Source: Diabrotica undecimpunctata
Lineage: Eukaryota; Arthropoda; Insecta; Coleoptera; Chrysomelidae
Assembly: GCF_040954645.1 (NCBI RefSeq)
Contig: NC_092807.1
Coordinates: 48,181,991-48,245,990, forward strand
Length of the DNA: 64,000 nucleotides
Direction of reading: 5' to 3'
Part shown: positions 35,462 to 45,837 of the stretch, one piece after another
How the letters are laid out: each line of letters starts with the position of its first letter
How positions within the stretch are numbered: the first letter of the stretch is position 1
The notes under the pieces: generated by a model
What the model was told of the DNA's origin: nothing
The model's database searches: none
What the model saw: only the letters and a program-made list of their open reading frames with translations
Translations under genes and position numbers: made by a program

Positions 35462-35636
35462 TGTTAAAATATTGATATCAACTAAACAAATTTAAATATT
35501 AGCACCATGTGTCATTTACAGGAACTTGAGATTAGTACAATGTAAACTGTAATTATATTCACTTTTAGAACAAAATAAACTTAGTCTTAACTTTATACTG
35601 AACTGGTTTTTCAACCGTTTTAACAAGTTTTTAACA
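35462..35636 (+). repeat. copia 3' LTR
   Basis: A 175-bp copy of the LTR. The chosen end (35636) is set by the TTTTC duplication that follows. Confidence 0.8.
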
Positions 35637-35844
35637 TTTTCTAATTCAATTTTTGGTTAAAAATTTCCATTCACATTTGTAAGACGGATTGCTCGCCCAT
35701 AAACAGCATTATAAGGTAATGAAATATAATTCTAAAAGATAACAACATAGATATCTTTAACACCAACACCAAAGCCGTTAAATCTAGCTTTCTACCTGCT
35801 TCGACCTCTATATCATAGTGTGTATGTCTAGGATAGATACATGG

Positions 35845-35930
35845 ATGTTTTTATGTACCTACGTGTATGTGTGTGTATCTGTATATATATATACAGATAC
35901 ACACACATACACGTAGGTACATAAAAACAT
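35845..35930. repeat. Perfect 86-bp palindrome
   Basis: The sequence starting ATGTTTTTATGTACCTACGT reads identically on both strands across its whole length, with the centre at 35887/35888 inside a short TA run. It lies in the left foldback arm; the matching part of the right arm (~38060-38165) is only loosely palindromic. Confidence 0.92.
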
Positions 35931-36204
35931 ATTGTTTTATGTGTATGTATAATTTCTACTTGTTTTTATTCTCTAAAATATGTTTGTTCTAAAATTTAAA
36001 TAAATAATTTACTATTTTTGTTGGGAATAAGTCACAATTTCACTTTAAAATAAGTTTATTTAATGTTTCGATTTCCACTTCTAAAATCGTTCTCAAAAGT
36101 CAAATTATTCCCAACAAAAATAATGTATTGCATTAACTGGATATTAGTAGATACACAGTTACATGATCAGCTCATCTTTCATCATTTTAGTTGTATTTTT
36201 TTAA

Positions 36205-37135
36205 CCCTGCGTTGGTGTGGTGGGGTGTGATACACCCCACGCATGCAAAAAATGAAATTTCTCTAAAAAACAGCATCTTACTGCCCTCTATTGTTCAGTA
36301 GCTGTTACTATAACATCACTCTATCAAGTAGCATTGTTATTTTCATAATTTCTTTAATACCCACTTACATAGATGTCAGAATATGCCGCAGGGGTATGTC
36401 ACACCCCACCACACCTTTGGCGTCAGTCAGTTAACGTGACGTGACGTGATTTTTTTGTGTTTTACTCTGGTTGTTGTGCTCAAAATTTGTTATGAATATG
36501 TGTAGTTATGAACAAGAGCAAACAAGGTTGCTAAGATTTTGAGAAAATGTACAAAGTAATGAAGATAAGGCTATTCCTGATTCCGAAGACTAAGTCGATA
36601 ATGTTAGTAAAAGTTCTCATGACACAGACACAGAATAAGATGGCGATGAAGATGAAAGTGAACAAGAGAATGGAGATGATGTGAGTACATTTGCTAGATA
36701 TTATTGGGGCAGAGATAAAGTGACGAAATGGGCTAAAAACGACACGCTAAAGAAGCTAAAACTGCAATTGATTGTTGAAAGATTTTCATGGATGACATAC
36801 TCATTGCTGATATTGTAAAACATATTAATGAGAAAATCAATTCAGTAAGTGAACGTTACAACGATGATCACCAATAAGTAGTAAAAGAGACCTCTGAGTA
36901 AGAAATCAAGGCTGTATTTGGATTACTTTATTTAGCAGGAATTCATCGATCGTCCCGGCGAAACCTTGAAGATTTCTGGGCAAATGACGGCACAGAAATG
37001 CCAATATTCAAACGAAAAGTATATACTTTTGATGCAGGTACTCAAGTATTGAGTTTTCCAAGATGTATTGCTATGGGGTATGTCACACCCCACCACACCA
37101 GACACGTAAGTTTTAGGCACCACACCAACGCAGGG
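36205..37135 (+). mobile_element. piggyBac deletion derivative (931 bp)
   Basis: TTAA on both sides (36201-36204 and 37136-37139) with perfect 18-bp inverted ends CCCTGCGTTGGTGTGGTG. A palindrome GTGGGGTGTGATACACCCCAC lies at 36220-36240. The motif TATGTCACACCCCACCACAC occurs near both 36395 and 37080 as a direct repeat. Interior remnants on the plus strand include an acidic stretch and AVFGLLYLAGIH, a conserved piggyBac segment, with stops. The catalytic region is deleted. Confidence 0.9.
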
Positions 37136-38321
37136 TTAAGTCTTGATCCAGTTTTTTGAGATCAAGGTTACTTAGTTCGTTTTGTATTTTTATTTTTATC
37201 TACGTAAATATATCTAACGAATATTAAAATCATTAATAAATGTTGAAGTCGTATGTAAAATGAATAAAACATTAATCGAAGCCACGAGATTAGCTATTAT
37301 TTAAATATTTACTTAAAAATGTAATTTATATAAAGCAATTTTATATTGGTTTAAAGAAATATTGAGAGACAAACAACACTGTACACATCAGCTGTTCCTA
37401 TTTTAGTATCAAAGAGTATGCGCATGCGTCTATACAAGTAAAAATGAATCAATTTTCATTACGGAACACTACACAGATGATATTAGGGTAGTGTTCCGAA
37501 ATGAGATTGAGAATGATGAGATTAGAACAGCTGACGCGTACAGTGTTGCGTGTCTTTCAATATTTCTTTAAACTTAAAGATTAAAGACTAAACTAAAACT
37601 AAAATTTAATTTTTAAGTAAATATTATATAATAGTATGGCTAGATGGCTTCCATTATTGTTTTATTCATTGTACATACAACTTTAACATTTATTAATGAT
37701 TTTAATGTTTGTTAAATATATTTACGTACATGCTATTAAACACGTGACCTTGATCTCATGTACCTAGTATACATACTAGTATTAAATATGAATAAGAATA
37801 TTATTCTGAAGCTATTTTCTTGTGGCATCTTAATGTAATTTACTATTTTTGTTGGGAATAAGCCATAATTTTACTTTAAAATAAGTTTATTTCCACTTCG
37901 GAAAACGGATTTTGAGAACGATTTTCGAAATTTTCGAACGAAGTGAAAATCAAAACATCAAATAAACTTATTTTTAAGTAAAATTGTGACTTATTGCCAA
38001 CAAAAATAGTAAATTATTTATTTATACTTTATAACAAACACATTTTACAGAATAAAAACAAGTAGAAATTTCAGATACACACATGTAGAAAAAAATAAAT
38101 ACATATACACACATATATGTGAATATATACACATACACGTACATAAAGACTTCCATGTATCTATGCTAGACATACACACTATGATATAGAGGTCGAAGCC
38201 GGTAGATAGCTAGATTTAATGGCTTTGGTGTTGGTGTTGAAGATATTTATGTTACTACTTTTTATAATTATATTGCACTGCTTCATCATGCTGTTTATGG
38301 GCGAGCAATCTGTCTCACAAA

Positions 38322-39137
38322 TACAAAACAGCCCTCTATGACTGAACTTTAAGCTAATCTTAGGTATCAAGAACTTTATACGGTTAATGAAGAATAAAGC
38401 TTTAATTTTACATTATTTACAACAATATATATAAAACAACATTACTTGTATTCCCCGTCTCTATTAAAGTGTTACAAATTTAAAAGTTACAAGCATACTC
38501 CTGTAAAGGAGCGGTCTCACAGAACGTGAAGTGGCATTCTTCATCGGCGAAGAGAAATAGATAATACGGAATAGAAAAAGAAAGAATATAAAGACGAGAA
38601 CAAACACAACGTGGAATACCGTATTTCTCTCAATATTTGTGGTTTACGATCCCTGTGATAGGATAAAACTGTCTATTTATAGCCGTTGTTTGTCGGCAAA
38701 TCGATCCAGTTCAAAAAAATCAGAAGCTAAGGCACTGCATATCCAATTATAACAAACTTGTGTTGGATTTTTTATTATTGTATAAATTACCTAACTTAAT
38801 AAAATTTTTACCACCAATACTGATGGCGTACAACAGACTTAACCCTAGATACTGACCATTGGAATGGTCCGACTACATTTTGAGATAGGTCGAATGCATT
38901 TACCAAAAAGCAAATATTTACTAATTTCACAATAACGTGGGGTGCCAACTGTTGTCTCTTTTCTGATCGCCAATATCGATATCGTTTCTCGTTTTAATAT
39001 CGTTTCTCTTTGCAGAAGCGAAGAGTATCATTCCACGAGCTATCTGATTCCTGCTTAAGACACTCCTGTTATGATAAAAATAATTACAACTGCACAACCT
39101 AACGTAAGAGAATCTAGGGAGACCTTAGCTAATGTGA
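38322..39137. other. ~815-bp insert in right foldback arm with a piggyBac-like end
   Basis: This block is absent from the left arm, where the flanking sequences are contiguous (35660-35685). It contains TTAACCCTAGATACT at 38839 followed by the palindrome GACCATTGGAATGGTC (38854-38869), the layout of a piggyBac end, but no partner end was found. The rest (38400-38760) is LTR-like but unassigned. Confidence 0.5.
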
Positions 39138-39550
39138 ATTTTTAACTGAAAATCCAAGTAGAAAACAGTAGCAGAACACTTGAATCAGAATACAGTATGT
39201 CGCAGGACACTTGATTTCAGGGATCTTTAACAACTCTTCCCAATTTTATCAATTACAGCTGTTGTGAATTTGTGCGTCTAAGTTATATTTTTTTACATTT
39301 TTATAATAAAAGAATAAATAAAATGATGGTATAAAAATCAGATCAGATTTAAGAATTACAAATTGGATATTCTACAAAAATATAACAATGATATTAAACG
39401 AGAAAAACTAATTTTTAGACGTGACAACGGTGTATATTTGAGAACATGTGTCTTAGGATGCGTATTTGCCAAACCTATCAGCCAAGTTAATGCCGTTGGA
39501 ATATATTACTATTAATTGCGTCCAATATCCAAAACAAAGAAATATATTAG

Positions 39551-39781
39551 ATATCTGAATTGTGTTTCGAAACTATTTTACGGATTTAATATCAGATGTC
39601 GCTATTGCGTCCGTTTCGAAGCCATTTTATCGTTGCTTCACAAAGACAGGAAAAGATTAATTTTCACGTTGAGAAAGCCTATGAATAACTGTTCTGATGA
39701 GCTTTATTAAAGCGAAATACGTATCAACAGATACATAGACTATTTTGCGTGAAAAGAAATCTTGACTGTCTTTAATTTTAT
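39551..39781 (+). mobile_element. 231-bp hammerhead retroelement with 11-bp duplication
   Basis: Flanked by AAATATATTAG on both sides (39540-39550, 39782-39792). Its sequence matches the 3' portion of the unit at 30700-31375, including GTTTCGAAACTATTTTACGG, the hammerhead and the end TTGACTGTCTTT. It is truncated at the 5' side. The left foldback arm (~33105-33130) shows the same locus without the insert, which fixes the borders. It encodes no protein. Confidence 0.88.
39679..39738 (+). ncRNA. Hammerhead ribozyme copy 4
   Basis: Stem I CUAUG..CUGUU, core CUGAUGA, stem II GCUUU-AUU-AAAGC, GAAA, stem III AUACGUAU, cleavage triplet AUC, then AACAG..CAUAG. Stem II has a compensated change relative to copies 1 and 2 (GCUUU/AAAGC against GCCUU/AAGGC), which supports selection on the fold. 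The minimal core is 39689-39730. Confidence 0.88.
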
Positions 39782-40554
39782 AAATATATTAGAATTCGTA
39801 TTATCACTAACAACTGTTACACTGTCTAGATATCAACAAATTGTACTATAACCGCTTCCTGTGATTAGAATCTAAAGAATGTTTCTGGGTGAAAACTTAC
39901 AATTCATCTCTTATTCTAAATCGCGCAACACTGTACGACTTGGTGTCTTGTAAAAATTTTAATATTTTAATAAGAAGCCAATATCAGACTGTCCTTGAAA
40001 AATTTTCAATAATTAATAAAAAATTACTTAGAACTGACCAATTTCTGGAAATATCTGACCATTGGAGATTAATTTGTGATCTTTCGAATGGTATAATTAT
40101 ATTTCAGAAATACTAGCTGTAACATAGTGATTTAGGAAAACCCGGGAACCTACTGTTCTCCTAATATTTTTAAAATGTTTATTGTTCTGAAGAACTGCAA
40201 TCTCGGTATTTTTAAAATTTTTAATGGATTGCGCGTGCGTGCTAGGGTTGTTGCAACTTTAATAATTATTTTCACCGCAAAAACAAACTGACCAAATGCT
40301 CAATATATCTGACCATTTGTCAGTGTTTTAATCTCTATCGAATACAGTCATTTGTTTTATAGATTTCGTTCAATGAGGTGCCAACATCTTTTTTTGTCCT
40401 TGAAAATTTTCAACCCTTAATAAAAAATTAACCAGAACTGACAAAAGCTGAAACCAGCTGACCATTTGTGACCAAAACGTGACCATTCAGACGGTATAAT
40501 TATTTTTACGAAATTCGATCAATGAGGTGCCAACATCCCAGAGCTCAATCTACA

Positions 40555-42175
40555 GCTCATTAAGACATCCCATTTCAAGCGAAGAGTATCATGATTTTAT
40601 TCAAATTCTTGGATCCTAATACCAAGATCTTGGATCATAGTACGAAGAGACTGGAACTCCAAACAAACCAAACGGTATTCTAGATTAGTCACGCCTAAAG
40701 GTCAAGCAATAATGAATATTCATTAACAAAATAACTTAAGACACTTATCGGAAGAACCCACATACTGGCCTACGCACCCCAACAAAATCCTGGATTTGGT
40801 AGATTTTGCTGTAACAAACGGGATAGCTAACATGCTTAGTGAATAGAGTTAAACTTCGATTTAACATTAAATCACAGCAGAATAATAATAACTGATAATA
40901 ATATGCACACACATAATATGGAGAACACCACCACCCAAACTCACAAATAAAAAAACAAACTTTTCTAATGAAATTTTTAAATACAAAGATTAGAGTAGAT
41001 ATTAGAATAAAAGAAAATTGAGATGTAGAGGAAGCAACTATTTAACAACAGTTTTACATACAACGTGAAAAAAAAATGACTTTCCAGTTTTATGGAAATT
41101 CACCTTTTTGAAAAACGGATATAACCTGAGCCCGTATAAACGCAGAAAAAAACCACAGTATTAGCAAAGCATCTTGCAACTGTATTTTAAGAACTAGATA
41201 TTAATAACAAAAAAGATAATGATAAAAATTGCACTTTGAAACTCAATTTCAACTATTCTTTTCTCTAACAATATTTACTCTCTGACAGAGGTTTGACGAC
41301 AAATAAAAATGCTAAATCTTAGGAAAGCTTCTGGCTGCTATGAGTTGATAACAGGAGAATTACTTCAAATGCTACCGAGAAAAGCAGTGGTGTTATTAAA
41401 AATAATATACAACAGCATACTACGTCTTCGCTACTTTCCAATTCAATGGAAATTTGCTCAAGTTACTATGATTATAAAAGCAGTACAAGTAAATTTATAT
41501 AGCCCTATAAGCTTACACATAATAATGTGGAAAGGCTATTATGACACAAAATCATGCAAGTTGTCCCCATGTACGAAATTATACCACATCACCAATTCAG
41601 ATTTAGATGTGGACACTCAAACACCTAACGATGACATAGCATAGTAAATACAAATAAAAACAACTCTCGAAGGGAAAAAGTTTTGTTTTAGAGTGTTTCT
41701 CGATATACAACAGTCATTTGATAGAGTATCTATGGTACAAAGGTCTCCTTTACAAACTAAAATTACACCCAACAAACCAACTATACTTCATTCTAAAATC
41801 GCACCTTACTAACCGTTACTTTCAAGTCAAAATTGAAGACAACTACTCAAATTACCACATCATACAATCTAATGTACCTCAGGGTAGGGTTCTGGGACCA
41901 TTTCTTTATCTGAGAGTTACAGCAACCGGTCCAACTAGCAATTAAACTTTTATCGTTACTTTTGACGATGGCACGGGAATCTCAGCTGTGGATATGGACT
42001 CTAATGTGGCATCATAACAAGTTCAGAACCATTTAGACCAGTAACGATACTGGCTTAAGCGATGGAAGATATTAATGTTAGCAAATCAGTACAAGTTACT
42101 TTAACAACAAGAAAATCTACATTTCCACAATTTTCTATTATTAATACATCGATTTTCATTATTCCAGTTGTCAAA
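40555..42175 (+). pseudogene. jockey-type LINE, 3' part (endonuclease to RT)
   Basis: This continues the jockey copy interrupted at 32348. Endonuclease pieces (PTYWPTHPNKILD, LVDFAVTNGIAN in shifting frames) precede RT: 41309-41644 has LRKASGCYELITGELL and YFPIQWKFAQVTMI, then a segment near 41700, and SNVPQGRVLGPFLYL (41718-41945). A degraded FDDGTGIS takes the place of the catalytic FADD box at ~41955. It ends at ~42175 where piggyBac coding sequence starts. Stops throughout. Confidence 0.75.
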
Positions 42176-42523
42176 TTACGAAAAAACGAACAAATTAATT
42201 ATGCAGTCTAGTTCTGGTCAACTCTCAAATCAACATCCACAAAATGATAATTACGACAGCAAATCGGAATTACTTGGTAGCGATGATAATAATGATATCA
42301 TTACCAGAGCCAGACGATGGTAATTACCAATCTTATACGGGCAAGGATAAAGAAACTATTTAGAAAAGTGCTCCAATAGCTTATGGCAATAAAACCAGAG
42401 CAAAAAATATTAAGAAATAAGTTCCTGGACCAAAAGGTAATGCAAAAAACGTATTAAATCCATTAGATTTGTTTCTTTTATTTTTAACTCCAGCTATGAT
42501 TGACAGTATTGTTACTTGCACTA

Positions 42524-42659
<136 letters not shown>

Positions 42660-43803
42660 ACAACATAAGAGCAAAAATAATCTATCTTGTTAGAGAGACA
42701 GAAATTGCAAATTAACCTCTCGTAATGAAATAAAAGCTTTGTTTGGGATCTTACATTAAAAAAAAGAAATCATGTAAACGTTCAATAAATATGGGCAAAG
42801 GACGGAACGCTATAATACGGGACAGAGCTGTATTTGGTTACAAAAGATTCCTCTTTCTCCTTCGTGCTCTTCGTTTCGATGATGTTGGGACATGAAAAGA
42901 CCGTAAACAAAATGGTATATTAGCTGCTATTAGAAGTATATACTCAGAGTTTTTGAATAATTCTATGAGTAAGTATTGTTTGGGGAAATACGTTACTATA
43001 GACGAAATGCTTCACCCTTTTAGAGGACGATGTGGCTTTGTACAATACATGCCACAATAAACCAGCCAAATATGGCATAAATGCACTTTCCGATAGCAGG
43101 TCTTACTATACTTGGAATTTCGAGATATATTGTGGAATACAAAGAGACGGACCGTACAAATGTTCAAATAAACCATTCGATATAGTACAGCGTTTAGTTT
43201 TTCCCATAAAAAACTATAAAAGAAATATAACTATGGATAATTATTATACTAGTTATCCTTTATCTGATTATCTCATGCAAAATGGTCTGACAGTTATTGG
43301 CACCTTGAAGAAAAACAAAAAAGAACTTCCTCCCCAATTTCTTCCGAATAAACTACGAGCTTCTGGATCTTCAATATTCGGGTTCCAAGATAATATGCCC
43401 CTATTTTCATGTGTTACTAAAAGAAATGAAGCTGTAGTATTGCTCTCTACCTTGATTGATACAGACGAAACAAAAAGTGATGTCGATACGGTTGACCAAA
43501 AATGTGCTTCCTACACGACACAAAGGATTACCAGAAGATGGCCATTAGCAATATTTTTTCGCAAACTAGATCTAGCTGGGATAAATTCCGAAGTTATTTA
43601 TAATTGCACTAAGCCAAATATGTTGCCACAAAAAGGAAAAAATTCTTACTTGAATTAGGTTTCTCCCTGATGAGGGATCATTTAGAAGACCGAGCGAAGA
43701 TACTAAAACCTTCAAAAATGTAAGAGAATTTCTGCTGCCCCTTTCAAATTGCCAAAGAACTCATCAGCACGATAAACCAAAGTCAAAGTAAACGGTGCCA
43801 TAT

Positions 43804-44526
43804 TCGCTCCGTGCGTGAACATGGTAGGGGTGCTTTGAAACGATGCTAGCGTGCGTAGCGGCGAAATATGACAAATTTGGACCTTAGGATCCATAGATAA
43901 ATAATATAGTATATAGAATTTTTTTTGTTTTGGATCTTTTTACGCATAAATTTTATCAAAAATGGGTGCAAATACATATTGCGTATTTAATTGTGCTAAT
44001 AATAGCAAAAATAGTGAGTGTAGCTTTTATAGGTTTCCAAAGATAACATATAAATTAGAGAAAACAAAAAGATGGATTCGTGCTATTAATATGAAAAAGT
44101 AAATATCACATGATTTCATTTTTATGCAATTGAAATAGGAAAAATTTAAATAATTTACCTTAAATGATATTTCATAAGACTTCGAGCTAACTGCAGCCTG
44201 CCAGATGACTTTAGCTTTTATATCATAATTTTTACTATTATTGTTTTTAATTACAGGCTCTTCCACATGCAAAAACTTGATTTGCCAGTACTAGATTTCC
44301 CTTTCTCTTACTTTTGGGGTTGAAAAGTTAAAGTTGATTAATTTTTAGAAACCCAGTTTTTAATACTAAATTTATTGTGTACATAAACTAAAAAAATATA
44401 ATTAAAAAACGAATTAATAATACTTGTCAATTTCGTATCTATTTAACATATGTTTAACCTCAAATTGGGAGGTCCAAAACTGTCAGATAAAGGCGGTAGA
44501 TGTCGCGTCAGTCACGCACGGAGCGA
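43804..44526 (+). mobile_element. 723-bp THAP-domain DNA element
   Basis: Inverted ends TCGCTCCGTGCGTGA / TCACGCACGGAGCGA are perfect for 15 bp and continue more loosely inward to a shared TTTGGACCT motif. ATAT flanks both sides (43800-43803, 44527-44530), a possible 4-bp target duplication. It sits inside the Cys-rich tail codons of the piggyBac relic. It carries one THAP-type zinc-finger exon. THAP domains are DNA-binding modules of P-type and some other transposases, so this is probably a non-autonomous derivative. The short ATAT duplication does not fit a standard P element. Confidence 0.65.
43962..44102 (+). pseudogene. THAP zinc-finger exon
   Basis: 46 codons start MGANTYCVFNCANN and continue to CSFYRFPK and KRWIRAIN, giving the C-x3-C half, the FYRFP core and the conserved Trp of THAP domains. 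The stop TAA overlaps a GTAAAT donor-like site, and a TTTTTAATTACAG acceptor-like site follows at about 44244-44256. The domain may therefore have continued by splicing. The C-x2-H half of the finger is not seen downstream, so the domain is incomplete. Confidence 0.65.
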
Positions 44527-44660
44527 ATATGCAGTGAGCATAAAAAATAAAACAACCGTTTCCTGTGACTCATGCCAACAATTGGTTTGCAAAAATCATA
44601 GTGAGAAAAAAATTCAGTGTAATATGTGTTTGTATCATTCAATGGAGGAAGATTAATTTA

Positions 44661-45837
44661 ATTATTTGGTATTTAGATATTTTTCTTTTGGTATCTTGTG
44701 TGAGAATATTTTTTACTGTAAATGTTTTCCTTGTTTTGATATTTTTGTAAGACTGAGTTCGTTTTTATATTTTGCATCTGAGTCGTTACATTATATTAGT
44801 CATATAATAAATTGCTAAAAATAAGGCTTTTCTTTTTTTGGGTCGTTTACGAATTTTTATAAAAAAGTTTTGATAATTTTTAACTTTTTAATACCATTTT
44901 TCTATCTGCGGCATTAAGTACCTCAGTGATTCCACTCATGTAACTTTAAGAGACATGGCTACCGGACGGCTAAGAAAACTCTTATAGTAGTATATTTTAC
45001 ATTGGGAAGTAACGTTCATACTTTTCCGGTGTCCACAATATTTTTTAGTAAGTTCCTGATTTCAGTACTCTTATTCATCAGTTTATCTATTTCTATCTGT
45101 TTTTTACATTCATTCCTAGTTAATTGTCTTTTACGGACAAGCAAATTGGCCGAATTCTTCATTGAGTGTTATTCTTTGGAATAGACTGCTAGCCAAGATG
45201 CAATACTTATAATTCTTGTTACATTTTCTAATATTTGTTACACTATCAATCTTTAAAACCTAGTGTGTGTTGTTTTGATGTACAGTCCGTTATACAAAAG
45301 ACGTCTATAATTTTACAATAGACCTCAAAAAAATGTGCTTAAAATTCTGTATACTTTTTTATCTCTTTATTTTCAAAAATATAGCTAATGTGTGGCCTAC
45401 ATGAAATACCATTTATTTTCTAAATTATTATCACGTAGCAAGGCTAAACTTGAAATTAAAACAATGAATGGCATATTTTTAATTTTAGTTTAAAGTTTTA
45501 TAGTTACACTGAATTGCGGTTTCATGAAATTCCAATCTGATTACGATACCAACAATGTTTTGTTGTGGTTACGCCATACACAATTTTCGTTTTCGAGCAA
45601 ATCAATTATTAAATGATCGCACATGAGATTGTATGCCGGATTAAATGTTGAATGGATTATCAATAATTACTAGGGATGTTTTTTAAAACAAGCGAATCGT
45701 TAAAATGAAAACTAATCAAAAGGCTTGATGTAGAACGCAGAACTACTCATTGAGTAATAACAATTAACTAAACGACAATCACACGAAAAATAATAATTTA
45801 AAAAACTTATAGAAAGGATTTTTAATCATTAAATATA
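44661..45837. other. Gene-free AT-rich region
   Basis: No domain or element recognised. The piggyBac relic's 3' end probably lies within the first few hundred bases but no TTAA terminus could be fixed. Confidence 0.45.

Larger units (their letters stand above)
33507..35636 (+). mobile_element. Ty1/copia element, internally deleted
   Basis: Both LTRs start TGTTAAAATATTGATAT and end AACA: 5' LTR 33507-33642, 3' LTR 35462-35636. A 5-bp duplication TTTTC (33502-33506, 35637-35641) flanks it, and a purine tract AAGTGGGG precedes the 3' LTR. Gag remnants (MSTVPKLLGRENYND; 33790-34056) contain a stop and a shift. A knuckle CYCCKQTGYYENKC has Tyr instead of His. RT end (SLMYLSVLARTDISF, 34530-34760) and RNase H (SSYEAEYTALSEAV, HKRSKHIDVRCH) remain. 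Integrase and most of RT are missing. A hammerhead element interrupts RNase H. Confidence 0.88.
32358..40545. mobile_element. Giant foldback element with 9-bp target duplication
   Basis: The element is flanked by CAATCTACA (32349-32357 and 40546-40554). It begins AGCTCTGGGATGTTGGCACC and ends with the exact inverse. The whole 8188 bp reads as two facing arms meeting near 37485 (TACGGAACACTAC / GTAGTGTTCCG). Segments 32358-33506, 35642-36200 and 37140-37480 pair with parts of 37490-40545. The outer arms carry eight TGGTCA motifs (left, 32410-32870) and a repeated GATGTTGGCACCTCATTGA (32367 and 32517). No transposase is encoded. A 9-bp duplication with long, internally repetitive inverted repeats is typical of Foldback and Mutator-type elements. 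Confidence 0.85.

Noticed and set aside
37480..37500. Centre of the foldback as a rho-type or intrinsic terminator hairpin
   Set aside because: It is the meeting point of kilobase arms in a eukaryotic transposon, not a transcription terminator.
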